Origin: Atriophallophorus winterbourni
Taxonomy: Eukaryota; Platyhelminthes; Trematoda; Plagiorchiida; Microphallidae
DNA: 64,000 bases
Direction of reading: 5' to 3'
Assembly: GCA_013407085.1 (NCBI GenBank)
Contig: JACCGJ010019621.1
Location: 50,125 to 114,124, forward strand
Shown here in pieces: positions 13,212-24,200 of this stretch. Position numbers and translations under genes: made by a program. Below the pieces are notes generated by a model that searched no databases, had not been told where the DNA came from, and saw only the letters and a program-made list of their open reading frames with translations. The first letter of the stretch is position 1. Every line of letters begins with the position of its first letter.

Positions 13212-14419
13212 ATGCCTAAAAAATCAAAACGGTTGATCCCTACTGGGGAACATATTGATAGTGAATTCAATGACACTGCTGGTTCTGCCTCACATAGATC
13301 TTGCTTATCGCCTTTCGGTAGTTGTGATTTAGAACCTAAGCCCGAACAGGCTATGCGGGATTTACAGCAGGATTAAGTAGTAGTGAAGGTAATGTTAGCT
13401 CAGTTGTGCCGATCTAACGACAAACCGGTGGCTAGTTTTCCAGTCTCTGATCGTCAACTTGAATCGGAAGTGGGCAAAGCGCCACAGAGAATCGTGAAAG
13501 ATTCTGCTTCACTTTCAAAGGTTGAATTTCCATCATTTGATGGTAATCCAGTGGACTACTGGAAGTTTATGAGGCAGTTTGAATGCCATGTGGAATCAAA
13601 AACTACTGATTCTGGTCAGCTTGCGTGATGTTGCCGCCTGAAGAAGGTTATGAAAGAGCACGCAGCATTCTAAAGGAAATGTTTAATCTACCTCATGTTG
13701 TTGCACGCTCGTTATTGAACGAGATGTTGAGTGAAGCAACACGGGTAAGAAACACTTCCGATAGTCTGTCAAACCTCGCCTTGAGTATGGAAAACTGCCA
13801 AATTGCTTTGAAGCAAATGGGTTTTGAAGCAGATTTGAATTCTGTAAATACCTTGTAAGGCGTTGTTTAGTGTCTACCTGTCGCCTTACAGCATCAGTGG
13901 GCTGATGCGGCGGATCAACTCAGCATGGATGGCCATGGAGTCACATTTAAGCACCTGACACAATTTGTGTCACGGCGTGCACGTATAGCAAGGAGCAGGT
14001 TTGGGCAGCTGCTTGAAACAACTAGCTCAAACACGCATCATCAATCGCCTCATGCATACCCAAATGCGAGTAGTGGTTTCGGAACCACTGAGAAAAAAAA
14101 TGTTTTTGTCACCACAAGTGATGTAAGACCTAGCATGAAATGTTGCATTTGCCAGGCATCTCATGAGTTACAAAATTGTCCGAAATTTATTTAATCGGAT
14201 GTCAAGTCGCGCTGGAAAATTGTCAGGCGCAACTTTGTTTGTTTCTTATGTTTGAGACCGTCACATGGCGCTGTGTCATGTGAATACAAGCCGTGGTCCA
14301 AAGCCAAAAATTGCGGTAAACGACAGCACACACACTTCTACACTACAACCACGCTGCAGAGGAACCGTCCGCGAATATTCACTGCAGTCATGCGGCATTC
14401 AGAGAAAACGTGTTCTTAG
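13212..14419 (+). pseudogene. gag: Gag remnant of BEL/Pao element (DUF1759-like, zinc knuckles)
   Basis: Gag forms the retroelement particle. The reading starts at an ATG at 13212 (MPKKSKRLIP). It is interrupted in frame by TAA at 13374-13376, then continues as the segment KVEFPSFDGNPVDYWKFM, a DUF1759-type Gag signature (fragment 13383-13628). A frameshift coincides with what looks like a deletion of roughly 20-30 residues near 13620. It resumes with MLPPEEGYERARSILKEMF in another frame, which has stops at 13856, 13868 and 14192. Two zinc knuckles remain: C-x2-C-x3-H-x4-C at 14141-14179 and C-x2-C-x4-H-x4-C at 14240-14281, on either side of the 14192 stop. The frame closes at 14417-14419, just past the point where the protease frame opens. 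Family assignment rests on signature words and domain order; the protein cannot be made from this copy. Confidence 0.85.
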
Positions 14420-15105
14420 GTTCTGTACCCATCAAGATCGAGACTCCAAATGGGCTTATAAATGCAGTTGCCTTCTTGGATAGTGGTTCTGATACCACTT
14501 TGATTCTTAATGACTTCGTTGAACAGAACAGGATGCCTAAAAGTACTGCGCAAGATTCATTGATCACTTTGGGTCATCAGCGTAAACTTACTTGTTCTCG
14601 TTTGAAATTTAAAATACACTCGTTTGATTGCAGGCAAGTAATCCACGTCCCTGAGGCTTACACAGTGGAAGAGTTGCCGCGTGTATCACAATGTCCAATG
14701 AGAGCCTTGAGTGAACGGCCTGCATACTTGAAAGACGTTGACTTCCTTGATGTTAGTGATCAGCCTGTGACTCTGCTCATATGCTGTGATATCCCTGAAG
14801 CACATTGGGCGTTTACACAGCGCTTAGGAGGCAGGCGCCGTCCATTTGCAACCGAAACGCTGTTGTAGTGGATTCTGCAAGGCTCAGCATGCCAAACTCC
14901 AAAGAATATCTTGTGTTTGAATTCTTCCTTGGAGCAAGGGTCCATTGATGAATGTGTCAACCGTCTGTACAATGCAGAATTTGCAGACATATCCGCTGGA
15001 GGAAATGAACGATCGAGCGATGACGACGTTGCATTGTCGCTCGTAAAAGGATCAAGAATTATCGACGGTCATTTTCAGGTACCGCTACCTTGGAAGCTTT
15101 ATTGA
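14410..15105 (+). pseudogene. pol: Pol aspartic protease and linker remnant (DUF1758-like)
   Basis: This is the retropepsin-like protease that processes the polyprotein. The active-site triad Asp-Ser-Gly is at 14479-14487, within AFLDSGSDTTLIL, preceded by VPIKIETPNGLINAV. This is the usual DUF1758 arrangement in BEL/Pao. The frame is shifted relative to Gag. It runs to a TAG at 14866-14868 and continues in the same frame (WILQGSACQTPKN and beyond) to a TGA at 15103-15105 after FQVPLPWKLY. The latter part corresponds to the linker before reverse transcriptase, where BEL/Pao proteins typically have a VPLPW-like motif. The stops mean the copy is inactive, although the protease segment itself reads through without a break. 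Confidence 0.85.
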
Positions 15106-15126
15106 AGCAAACTGACCACAAATTAT

Positions 15127-15738
15127 TTGTCAGCGGAAATGCGCTTAAGCTACTTGCGGCGTCGATTTGAACGCGATAGTGTTTTGTTCGAGCGTTACAG
15201 CAAAGTTATGGCACATCATTCGGAGATTGGTTATATCGAACCCGTTCTGAATAATGCCACGGAGAATATTGTTTGGTATTTGCCTCACCATCCAGTTTTC
15301 AATCCTAAGAAACCGGAAAAGCTAAGAGTAGTTTTCGATTGTGCGGCTAAACACAATGGTGTGTCGTTGAATGATGTACTATTTCAAGGACCAAATCTGA
15401 CAACATATTTGATCGACGTATTGCTGCGCTTTCGATTACATGTAAATGCTGTTGCTGCTGACATCGACGAGATGTTCCTCCAAGTCAAAGTGCCAAACTA
15501 TGATAGAGATGCACTCAGAATTCTCTGGTGGGAGGATAATGATGTGCGGGGTTCCATTAAAAAATTCAGGATGACAGTTCATCCCTTTGGGGCAACGTCG
15601 TCCCTATTTTGCGCTAGGTTTGCACTGCGTAAAACGATCGACGATTTCGGTCATTCATTTGAAGAACGAATTGGAAATTATGTTGATGATTGTTCAGTAT
15701 CAGTGCCTACTAGAGAGGAAGCGAAGTCCTCGATGTAG
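15127..15738 (+). pseudogene. pol: Pol reverse transcriptase remnant
   Basis: This is the RNA-dependent DNA polymerase domain of the element. It is in the same frame as the protease fragment and is separated from it by the TGA at 15103. Landmarks by residue are RLSYLRRRFERD (6-17), WYLPHHPVFNP (50-60), LRVVFDCAAK (66-75), motif A ADIDEMFLQV (111-120) with the catalytic Asp at 112, FGATSS (154-159), and the catalytic YVDD box at residues 185-188 (15679-15690). The stretch between FALRK and YVDD is shorter than usual in the family, suggesting a small in-frame deletion. The frame ends at a TAG at 15736-15738, where the protein should continue into the A17 region. Recognition as BEL/Pao RT is secure; activity is not expected. 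Confidence 0.92.
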
Positions 15739-15740
15739 CA

Positions 15741-16181
15741 GTTGTCATCATTGTTACAATAAGAGGTTTTTGTTTGACAATGTGGATTGCCAATGACCGT
15801 ATCTTACTTGATGATGTGCCTGCGGATGACCGCGCAACCTACGTACGAGCCATAAGCCAAGATGAGCTACCGATGAAGAGAATGCTGGGTGTTAAATGGG
15901 ATGCAGCCACAGACGAATTTGCGTTTGATCTGAAACTTGCAAAACTCCCAACAACGGAACGAAGTTTATTGTCAGTAGACAGTGGGTTGTATGATCCACT
16001 TGGCTTGATGAGTCCTTGGATTTTCCCTGGAAAGGAATCGCTGCAACGTTGTTGCAGAAAACATTTGGAATGGGACGAACCGATGTGTGATGATCTTCAG
16101 CTAGTGTGCGACAAGTGGATCAACAGCATGCATTCGATGAAAGAGTTACGAGTTCCACGACGCATTTGCGAAGTAAATTAA
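15741..16181 (+). pseudogene. pol: Pol Pao A17-type domain remnant
   Basis: This frame opens just after the RT frame closes and is shifted relative to it. It first reads the short GFCLTMWIAND segment that should follow RT. From residue numbering at 15774, LGVKWD lies at 38-43 and LYDPLGLMSP at 72-81, both hallmarks of the Pao retrotransposon peptidase (Peptidase_A17) region between RT and RNase H. Its peptidase role is a family label; the region may be structural. The frame ends with TAA at 16179-16181 after RVPRRICEVN, in the spacer before RNase H. Confidence 0.88.
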
Positions 16182-16194
16182 GGTATGACGTCCA

Positions 16195-16512
16195 TTGAAT
16201 CTAATTGTCTCCAGTTATGCCTCAGAATCTGGCCATGGAGCCGTTGCATACGGACTTTCATGTAGTGATTCAGTCATGTCGCCGGTTCGTCTCCTGTTTT
16301 CGGAATGTCGAGTGAATTCTCTGAAAACGGTATACATTCCTAGGTTGGAATTGTCTGCAGCGGTTCTTGCGGTACGTATATATTTGATACTAAAATCCGC
16401 TTTTGGCGAACTAGTTAAAGACATAAACTTTCGGACTGATTCGATGACTGTTTTTTTCATTATATTACCAATCGAACTAGTCGCTTCTCAACGTTTGTGG
16501 CGAATCGCTTGA
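16195..16512 (+). pseudogene. pol: Pol RNase H remnant, N-terminal part
   Basis: RNase H removes RNA from the RNA-DNA hybrid during reverse transcription. This fragment is in a different frame from the A17 part. It contains SSYASESGHGAVAYGL (residues 6-21), IPRLELSAAVLAVR (48-61) and FRTDSMTV (79-86). In the family the first motif normally reads Asp-Ala-Ser; here Tyr replaces the catalytic Asp at residue 8. The acidic residues Glu52 and Asp82 remain. After about residue 90 the frame is lost, and the domain resumes in another frame at 16497. The call is firm from the three motifs in order. Confidence 0.82.
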
Positions 16513-16907
16513 CGTTCATACACGAACACACGATACCATGTCCGTGGAGGCATGTTGGTACCCGTTATAATCCAGCTAATTTGACCTCACGGGGTACCAT
16601 GGAGTTGTCTCAATTAGAATTTTGGGTAAACGGCCTTGAATTTCTAAGACAAACCATTGATACGTGGCTTCAAATTGTTAATCCGCAGCCCACCGAGCAA
16701 CCTGAATTCAAGAGTGTTAATTGTAACATTACGTCAAAGGATTCAGAACGAGGAATAGACAACATTCTTCGTCGATTTTCTAGTTGTAAACGACTTTTAC
16801 GCTCCATTGCGTGGCTGGTTCGTTTCAAACGTTACATTGATGTTACGTTTCGTCATCATTCCGATAAATCCTTATCGGTAGGCGAACTTGGTTTTGATGA
16901 ATTCTAA
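16497..16907 (+). pseudogene. pol: Pol RNase H C-terminal part and start of spacer to integrase
   Basis: This continues the RNase H region in a new frame: ANRLTFIHEH (2-11), then WRHVGTRYNPANLTSRG (17-33). The NPANLTSRG motif closely follows the NPADLxSRG motif that ends RNase H in BEL/Pao. It is followed by ELSQLEFWVNGLEFL and a lower-similarity stretch that should lead to the zinc-binding H2C2 region of integrase. The frame stops at 16905-16907. No HHCC zinc site or DDE integrase core is found after this point or anywhere else in the window, so the 3' half of pol is deleted. Confidence 0.82.
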
Positions 16908-17248
16908 AATGCCGAATCCGACATTTGGTTTGCTAGAACGATCTTAAGAAGACGACGGCCAGGGGTTGGCGCGGTGGCGCAAATAGGGCAAGCCCGAACT
17001 TCTTAAAGGGTCAGGAGCAAAGCTGGAGGACGTGGTGAGTCTACGTTTGGCAAACGTTTTCCCTATAAAAAGCCACATATGTCCAGTGATAGCAATGCGA
17101 TGTAGCGTGTGTGACTCGCCACTCAATAAAGTCATTTGCCGTTTGTCTTGCGTTTTTTGGGTCAAGATTGGATTAGTTGGGTTAGGAGACGGAATCAATC
17201 AGTTAGTTTCATTTAGAACACCAGGTTAAGAAAGAATTTGCCGGGAGG
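16908..17248 (+). other. Unassigned 340-bp segment with LTR-like signals, replaces integrase region
   Basis: This is neither satellite nor recognisable pol sequence. Its left part is locally GC-rich (GGCCAGGGGTTGGCGCGGTG). TATAAAA lies at 17064-17070 and AATAAA at 17125-17130, about 60 bp apart, followed by a T/G-rich stretch (GTTTGTCTTGCGTTTTTTGG). Promoter box, polyadenylation signal and T/G tract in that order resemble the U3-R part of an LTR, different from the two LTRs of this element. It may be a piece of another retroelement recombined or inserted here. ORFs on either strand in it match nothing I recognise. The right edge includes the purine tract of the host element. Confidence 0.5.
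17243..17248 (+). other. Polypurine tract
   Basis: GGGAGG directly abuts the TGTGAATAACG start of the 3' LTR. This is the expected position of the plus-strand primer in an LTR retroelement. Confidence 0.6.
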
Positions 17249-17632
17249 TGTGAATAACGGAAATTTTGTGTAAAATGCCTTCTTATTTTTCTGGTTGAAC
17301 AATTAAATTCTTCTTCATTCTCAACAATTTCATCTTACATTGTTTTTCTGAACACAATTTCCTTTTGCATTTGTATACCTCATTTTGTTTTACTGCAATA
17401 ATTTATATTGCTTGGCTGCCATTAAAATCTCACGTATTTTGCTCGTGGTATTTGGAGAAAACAGGGACGATTGTTCACCATTGTATTTGTAATTTTATAT
17501 TGTTATTTTTGGCTGAATTTGAATTTGACATTTTGTTATCAGGTACACCGTAGTAAACTCGAATCATTGTTTTGAATTGTCGAAATAAAAAATGGGTGGT
17601 CTATGCGTTAAACAGCGACTTTAGTCGTTACA
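17249..17632 (+). repeat. 3' LTR (384 bp)
   Basis: It begins TGTGAATAACGG and ends CGTTACA. It aligns with the 5' LTR at both ends but is 108 bp shorter, because the middle is replaced by a short variant (around 17500-17545). AATAAA occurs at 17584-17589; the 5' LTR has CTAAGA at the equivalent place, so this may be a chance mutation rather than the family's polyadenylation signal. The many differences between the LTRs indicate either an old insertion or recombination between family members. Confidence 0.9.
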
Positions 17633-17637
17633 GTTTG
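17633..17637 (+). repeat. 3' target site duplication of the BEL/Pao insertion
   Basis: The bases are GTTTG, against GTTAG before the 5' LTR, one mismatch in five. The satellite resumes in register immediately after it with CTCTGATTAG. Confidence 0.75.
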
Positions 17638-17886
17638 CTCTGATTAGTTTAAACATTGTCGATCTCAGGTTCCTTCAAAACGTTTCTAGTTTTTATGCTG
17701 AAGTATTAGGCATTGTCAGCTCTGATTGGTTCATACATTGTAGATCTCAGATTGGATTGAAACGTTTGTAGTTTTTAGACTGAATTATTAAGCATTGTGA
17801 GCTCTGGTTTGTTCAAACATTTTATATCTCAGATTGGTTCAAAACCTTTGTTGTTTTGGACTGAAATATTGAGCATTGTCAGCTCT

Positions 17887-20800
17887 GATTAGTTCGAACA
17901 TTGTCGATCTCAGATCGGTTCAGAACGTTTGTAGTTTTTGAACAGAAATATTGAGCATTGTCAGCTCTGGTTGATTCAAACATTGTCGATCTCAGATTGG
18001 TTTAAAACGTTTGTAGTTTTTAGATTGGAATATCAAGCATTGTCAGCACTGAATGATCCAAACATTGTCGATCTCAGATTGGTTCGAAACGTTCGTAGTT
18101 TTTGGACTGAAATATAAAGCATTGACAGGTCTGGTTGGTTTGAACATTTTTTGATTTCAGGATGGTTCAAAACGTTTGTATTTTTAAACTTAACTATCGA
18201 GCATTGTCAGCTCTGATTGGTTCAAACATTGTCGATCTCCAATTGGTTCAAAATCCTTGTAGTTTTTTGACTTAAATATCAAGCATTGTAAGCTCTGGTT
18301 GGTTGAAAAATTCTTTATCTGAGGTTGGTTCAAAACTTTTGTAGTTTGTGAACTGAAATATTAAGAATTCTTAGCATCGACAGGTTCAAACATTGTCGAC
18401 CTCAGATTGCTCCGAAGCGTTTGTAGTTTTTAAACTGAAATATTGAGCAATGTCAGCTATGATTGGCTCAAACTTCTACGATCTCAGATTGGTTAGAAAC
18501 GTTTGTAGTTTTTGAAATAAAATATTAAGCATTGTCAGCTCTAATTAATCCAAACATTGTCGATCTTGGATTGGTTAAAATTGTTTCTTGTTTTTGGACT
18601 GAAATTTTAATCAACGTCAGCTCTGTTTAGTTTAAACATTGTCGATCTCAGATTGTTTCATAAAGTTTGTAATTTCTGGACTGTAAATTTGAAAACATTG
18701 TCAGCTCTGATTGGTTTAAAATTGTGGATCTCAGATAAGTTCAAAACGTTTGAAGTTTTTCGACTGAAATATTATGCATTCTCAGCTCTGTTTCTTTCGA
18801 TAATTGTCAATCTCAAATTGGTTCAAAACGTTTGTACTTTTAATACTGGAATATTAATCATTCTTAGCTTTGATTGGTTCAAGCATTGTCAATCTCAGAT
18901 TAGTTCAAAACGTTTATAGTTTTTAAACTGAAATATCAAGCATTGTCGGCTCCGGTTGGTTTAAACATTTTCGTTTTCAGATTGGTTTGATACGTTTTTA
19001 TATTTCAACCTGGAATGTTAGGCATTGTCAGCTCTGATTGGTTCGAAGATTGTCGCCTCAGATTGTTTCAAAACGTTTGTAGTTTTTGGACTGGAATAAT
19101 AGGCATTGTCAGCTCTGATTGGTTCAACCATTGTCGACCTGAGATTGGATTAAAACATTTGTAATTTTTCCACTGAAATATTAGGCATGGTCAGCACTGA
19201 TTAGTTCAAACGTTGTCAATATCAGATTGGCTCAAAACGTTTGTAGTTTTTGGACTGGAATATAAAGCATTGTCAACTCTATTTGGTTCAAACATTGTCG
19301 ATCTGTGATTCGTTCGGAACGTTTGTAGGTCTTGGACTGAATTATTGAGCATTTTTAGCTCTGATTGGATTAAACATTGACGATCTATGATTGGTTCGAA
19401 ACTTTTGTAGTTTTTGTACTAAAATATTAAACCTTATCAGCTCGGGTTGTTTCAAACTTTGTCAATCTAAAATTGGTTTGAGACATTTGTAGTTTTTGGA
19501 TTAAAATATTAAGCACTTTCACCTGTAATTAGTTTAAACATTTTCCATCTCAGATCAGTTCAAATCTTTTGTAGTTTATGGACTATGATATTAGTCATTG
19601 TCACTCTGATTGGTTTGAACATTGACTATCTCAGATATGTTCAAAACGTTTGTAGTTTTTGGACTGAAATATCAAGCATTGTGAGCTCTGATTGGTTCAA
19701 ACATTGTCGATCTCAAATTGGTTCAAAACGTTTGCAGTTTTTGAACTGCATTATTAAGCATTTTGAGCTCTGGTTGGTTTGAACATTTTCGATCATAGAT
19801 TGGTTCAAAACGTTTGTAGTTTTTAAACAGATTTTTAAGGTCTTGTCAGCTCTGATTGGTTCGAACATCGTCGATCACAGATTGGTATGGAACGTTTGTA
19901 GTTTTTAGAGTGAAATATTGAGCATTGTCAGCTATGACTGGTCCAACATTGTCGATCTCAGATTGGTTTGAAACGTTTGTAGTTTTTTGAATAAAATATT
20001 AGGCATTGTCAGCTCTGGTTGGTTTGAACATTTCGATCTAAGATTGGTCAAGAACGTTTGTAGTTTTTGGACTGAAATATAGAACATTGTCAGCTCTGAT
20101 TGGTCCGAAACGTTTGTAGATTTTGGAATGAAATATTAAGCATTTTTGGACCTAGTTATTTTAAACCTTTTTTTTATCTCAGATTGGTTCAAATCGTTTG
20201 TATTTTCCCGACGGAAATATTAATCATTGTCAGCTCTAGTTGGTTTATACATTTTCGATCTCAGATTGGTGTAAAAACGTTTCAGTTTTCGGACTGGAAT
20301 ATTGGGCATTGTCAGCTCTGATTGGTTCAATCATTGTCGATCTCAGATTAGTGAAAAACTTTTGTAGTTTTTGGAACGGGATATCAAGCATTGTCAGCTC
20401 TGATCAGTTCAAACATTGTCGATCTCAGATTCGTTTGAAACGTTTGTAGTTTTTAGACTGAATCAATAAGCATTGAGAGCTCTGATTGGATTAGGCATTG
20501 ACGATCTCTGATTATTTCGAAACGTTCGTAGTTTTTGGACTGAAATATTAACCCTCATCAGCTCGGGTTGGTTCGATCTTTGTCGATTTCAAATTGGTTT
20601 GAAACGTTTGTAGTTTTTAGACAAAAATATTAGGCACTATCACCTGTGGTTGGTTTAAACATTTTTTATCTCAGATAAGTTCAAATCTTTTGTAGTTTAT
20701 GGACTATAATATTAGTCATTCTGAGGTCTGATTGGTTCGAACATTGACTTTCTCAGATTGGTTCGAAACGTTTGTAGTTTTTGGACTGAAATGTGAAGCA

Positions 20801-21222
20801 TTGCGGGCTCTAATTGGTTCAAACATTGTCGATCTCAGATTGGTTTAAAACGTTTGTAGTTTTTCAACTGCATTATTAAGCAGTGTAAGCTGTGTTTGTT
20901 TTAAACATTTTCGATTTCAGATTGGTTCAAAACGTTTGTAGTTTTTAAACTGAACTTTTAGAAAATGTCAGCTCTGATTTGTTCAAACATTGTCAATCTT
21001 AGATTGGTTCGGAACCTTTATAGGTTTTGGACTGAAATATTAAGCAATGTCAGCTCTGGTTGGTTTATACATTTTTGATCTCAGATTGGTGTAATAACTT
21101 TTGTAGTTTTTGGACTGAAATATTATGCATTGTCAGCTCTGATTGGTTTAATCATTGTCGATCTCAGATGGGTTCCGAACGTTCGTAGTTTTCAGACTGA
21201 AATATAACGCAGTGTCAGCTCT
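17887..21222 (+). repeat. 3.33-kb higher-order repeat, copy 1
   Basis: This is the first of three consecutive, nearly identical blocks of about 41 monomers. The left edge is set by the phrase GATTAGTTCGAACATTG then TCGATCTCAGATCGGTTC, at 17887, 21223 and 24554. Inner landmarks such as TTAGTCATTGTCACTCTG (19590, 22924, 26255) keep the same order. Copy length is 3336 bp. It is not an exact multiple of 82 because individual monomers carry small deletions (for example CTCTGATTGGTTTAAAATTG) shared by all three copies. Confidence 0.92.
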
Positions 21223-24200
21223 GATTAGTTCGAACATTGTCGATCTCAGATCGGTTCAGAACGTTTGTAGTTTTTGAACTGAAATACTGAGCATTGTCAG
21301 CTCTGGTTGATTCAAACATTGTCGATCTCAGATTGGTTTAAAACGTTTGTAGTTTTTAGATTGAAATATCAAGCATTGTCAGCACTGAATGATCCAAACA
21401 TTGTCGATCTCAGATTGGTTCGAAACGTTCGTAGTTTTTGGACTGAAATATTAAGCATTGACAGGTCTGGTTGGTTTGAACATTTTTGATTTCAGGATGG
21501 TTCAAAACGTTTGTATTTTTAAACTTAACTATCGAGCATTGTCAGCTCTGATTCGTTCAAACATTGTCGATCTCCAATTGGTTCAAAACGCTTGTAGTTT
21601 TTTGACTTAAATATCAAGCATTGTAAGCTCTGGTTGGTTGAAAAATTCTTTATCCGAGGTTGGTTCAAAACTTTTGTAGTTTGTGAACTGAAATATTAAG
21701 AATTCTTAGCATCGACAGGTTCAAACATTGTCGACCTCAGATTGCTCCGAAGCGTTTGTAGTTTTTGAACTAAAATATTGAGCAATGTCAGCTATGATTG
21801 GCTCAAACTTCTACGATCTCAGATTGGTTAGAAACGTTTGTAGTTTTTGAAATAAAATATTAAGCATTGTCAGCTCTAATTAATCCAAACATTGTCGATC
21901 TTGGATTGGTTAAAATTGTTTCTTGTTTTTGGACTGAAATTTTAATCAATGTCAGCTCTGTTTAGTTTAAACATTGTCGATCTCAGATTGTTTCATAAAG
22001 TTTGTAATTTCTGGACTGTAAAATTGAAAACATTGTCAGCTCTGATTGGTTTAAAATTGTGGATCTCAGATAAGTTCAAAACGTTTAAGTTTTTCGACTG
22101 AAATATTATGCATTATCAGCTCTGTTTCTTTCGATAATTGTCAATCTCAAATTGGTTCAAAACGTTTGTACTTTTAATACTGGAATATTAATCATTCTTA
22201 GCTTTGATTGGTTCAAGCATTGTCAATCTCAGATTAGTTCAAAACGTTTATAGTTTTTAAACTGAAATATCAAGCATTGTCGGCTCCGGTTGGTTTAAAC
22301 ATTTTCGTTTTCAGATTGGTTTGATACGTTTTTATATTTCAACCTGGAATGTTAGGCATTGTCAGCTCTGATTGGTTCGAAGATTGTCGCCTCAGATTGT
22401 TTCAAAACGTTTGTAGTTTTCGGACTGGAATAATAGGCATTGTCAGCTCTGATTGGTTCAACCATTGTCGACCTGAGATTGGATTAAAACATTTGTAGTT
22501 TTTCCACTGAAATATTAGGCATGGTCAGCACTGATTAGTTCAAACGTTGTCAATATCAGATTGGCTCAAAACGTTTGTAGTTTTTGGACTGGAATATAAA
22601 GCATTGTCAACTCTATTTGGTTCAAACATTGTCGATCTGTGATTCGTTCGGAACGTTTGTAGGTCTTGGACTGAATTATTGAGCATTTTTAGCTCTGATT
22701 GGATTAAACATTGACGATCTATGATTGGTTCGAAACTTTTGTAGTTTTTGTACTAAAATATTAAACCTTATCAGCTCGGGTTGTTTCAAACTTTGTCAAT
22801 CTAAAATTGGTTTGAGACATTTGTAGTTTTTGGATTAAAATATTAAGCACTTTCACCTGTAATTAGTTTAAACATTTTCCATCTCAGATCAGTTCAAATC
22901 TTTTGTAGTTTATGGACTATGATATTAGTCATTGTCACTCTGATTGGTTTGAACATTGACTATCTCAGATATGTTCAAAACGTTTGTAGTTTTTGGACTG
23001 AAATATCAAGCATTGTGAGCTCTGATTGGTTCAAACATTGTCGATCTCAAATTGGTTCAAAACGTTTGCAGTTTTTGAACTGCATTATTAAGCATTTTGA
23101 GCTCTGGTTGGTTTGAACATTTTCGATCATAGATTGGTCCAAAACGTTTGTAGATTTAAACAGATTTTTAAGGTCTTGTCAGCTCTGATTGGTTCGAACA
23201 TCGTCGATCACAGATTGGTATGGAACGTTTGTAGTTTTTAGAGTGAAATATTGAGCATTGTCAGCGATGACTGGTGCAACATTGTCGATCCCAGATTGGT
23301 TTAAAACGTTTGTAGTTTTTTGAATAAAATATTAGGCATTGTCAGCTCTGGTTGGTTTGAACATTTCGATCTCAGATTGGTCAAGAACGTTTGTAGTTTT
23401 TGGACTGAAATATAGAGCATTGTCTGCTCTGATTGGTCCGAAACGTTTGTAGATTTTGGACTGAAATATTAGGCATTTTTGGACCTAGTTAATTTAACCC
23501 TTTTCTATCTGAGATTGGTTCAAATCGTTTGTAGTTTTCCGACGGAAATATTAATCATTGTCAGCTCTAGTTGATTTATACATTTTCAATCTCAGATTGC
23601 TGTAAAAACGTTTCAGTTTTCGGACTGGAATATTGGGCATTGTCAGCTCTGATTGGTTCAATCATTGTCGATCTCAGATTAGTGAAAAACGTTTGTAGTT
23701 TTTGGACCGGGATATCAAGCATTGTCAGCTCTGATCAGTTCAAACATTGTCGATCTCAGATTCGTTTGAAACGTTTGTAGTTTTTAGACTGAATCAATAA
23801 GCATTGAGAGCTCTGATTGGATTAGGCATTGACGATCTCTGATTATTTCGAAACGTTCGTAGTTTTTGGACTGAAATATTAACCCTCATCAGCTCGGGTT
23901 GGTTCGATCTTTGTCGATTTCAAATTGGTTTGAAACGTTTGTAGTTTTTAGACAAAAATATTAAGCACTATCACCTGTGGTTGGTTTAAACATTTTTGAT
24001 CTCAGATAAGTTCAAATCTTTTGTAGTTTATGGACTATAATATTAGTCATTCTGAGGTCTGATTGGTTTGAACATTGACTTTCTCAGATTGGTTCAAAAC
24101 GTTTGTAGTTTTTGGACTGAAATGTGAAGCATTGCGGGCTCTAATTGGTTCAAACATTGTCGATCTCAGATTGGTTTAAAACGTTTGTAGTTTTTCAACT

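Larger units (their letters stand above)
12534..17632 (+). mobile_element. Degenerate BEL/Pao LTR retrotransposon, integrase lost
   Basis: This 5099-bp insertion is the only clearly non-satellite DNA in the window. It has LTRs that begin TGT and end ACA, a purine tract before the 3' LTR, and Gag, protease, reverse transcriptase, Pao A17-type and RNase H remnants in that order, all on the + strand. That order, the YVDD box and the A17 signature LGVKWD assign it to BEL/Pao rather than Gypsy or Copia. Several in-frame stops, at least four frameshifts, a Gag deletion and complete absence of the zinc-binding, integrase core and C-terminal regions make it non-autonomous and dead. Intact relatives are usually longer than 5.5 kb. 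The element predates or escaped the block duplications, since it occurs once. It could be a fragment of a family still active elsewhere in the genome. Confidence 0.95.

Noticed and set aside
14265..14483. ORF overlapping the Gag zinc knuckle and protease start
   Set aside because: It is an out-of-frame shadow of the Gag and protease readings.
15587..15796. Alternative-frame ORF over the YVDD region, and minus-strand ORFs 14760-14990 and 16215-16460
   Set aside because: Shadows of the reverse transcriptase, protease and RNase H readings.
16944..17198. Minus-strand 84-residue ORF, and + strand ORF 17032-17229, in the unassigned segment
   Set aside because: No recognisable domain; they overlap on opposite strands in a region with promoter-like and polyadenylation-like signals, so coding is unlikely.
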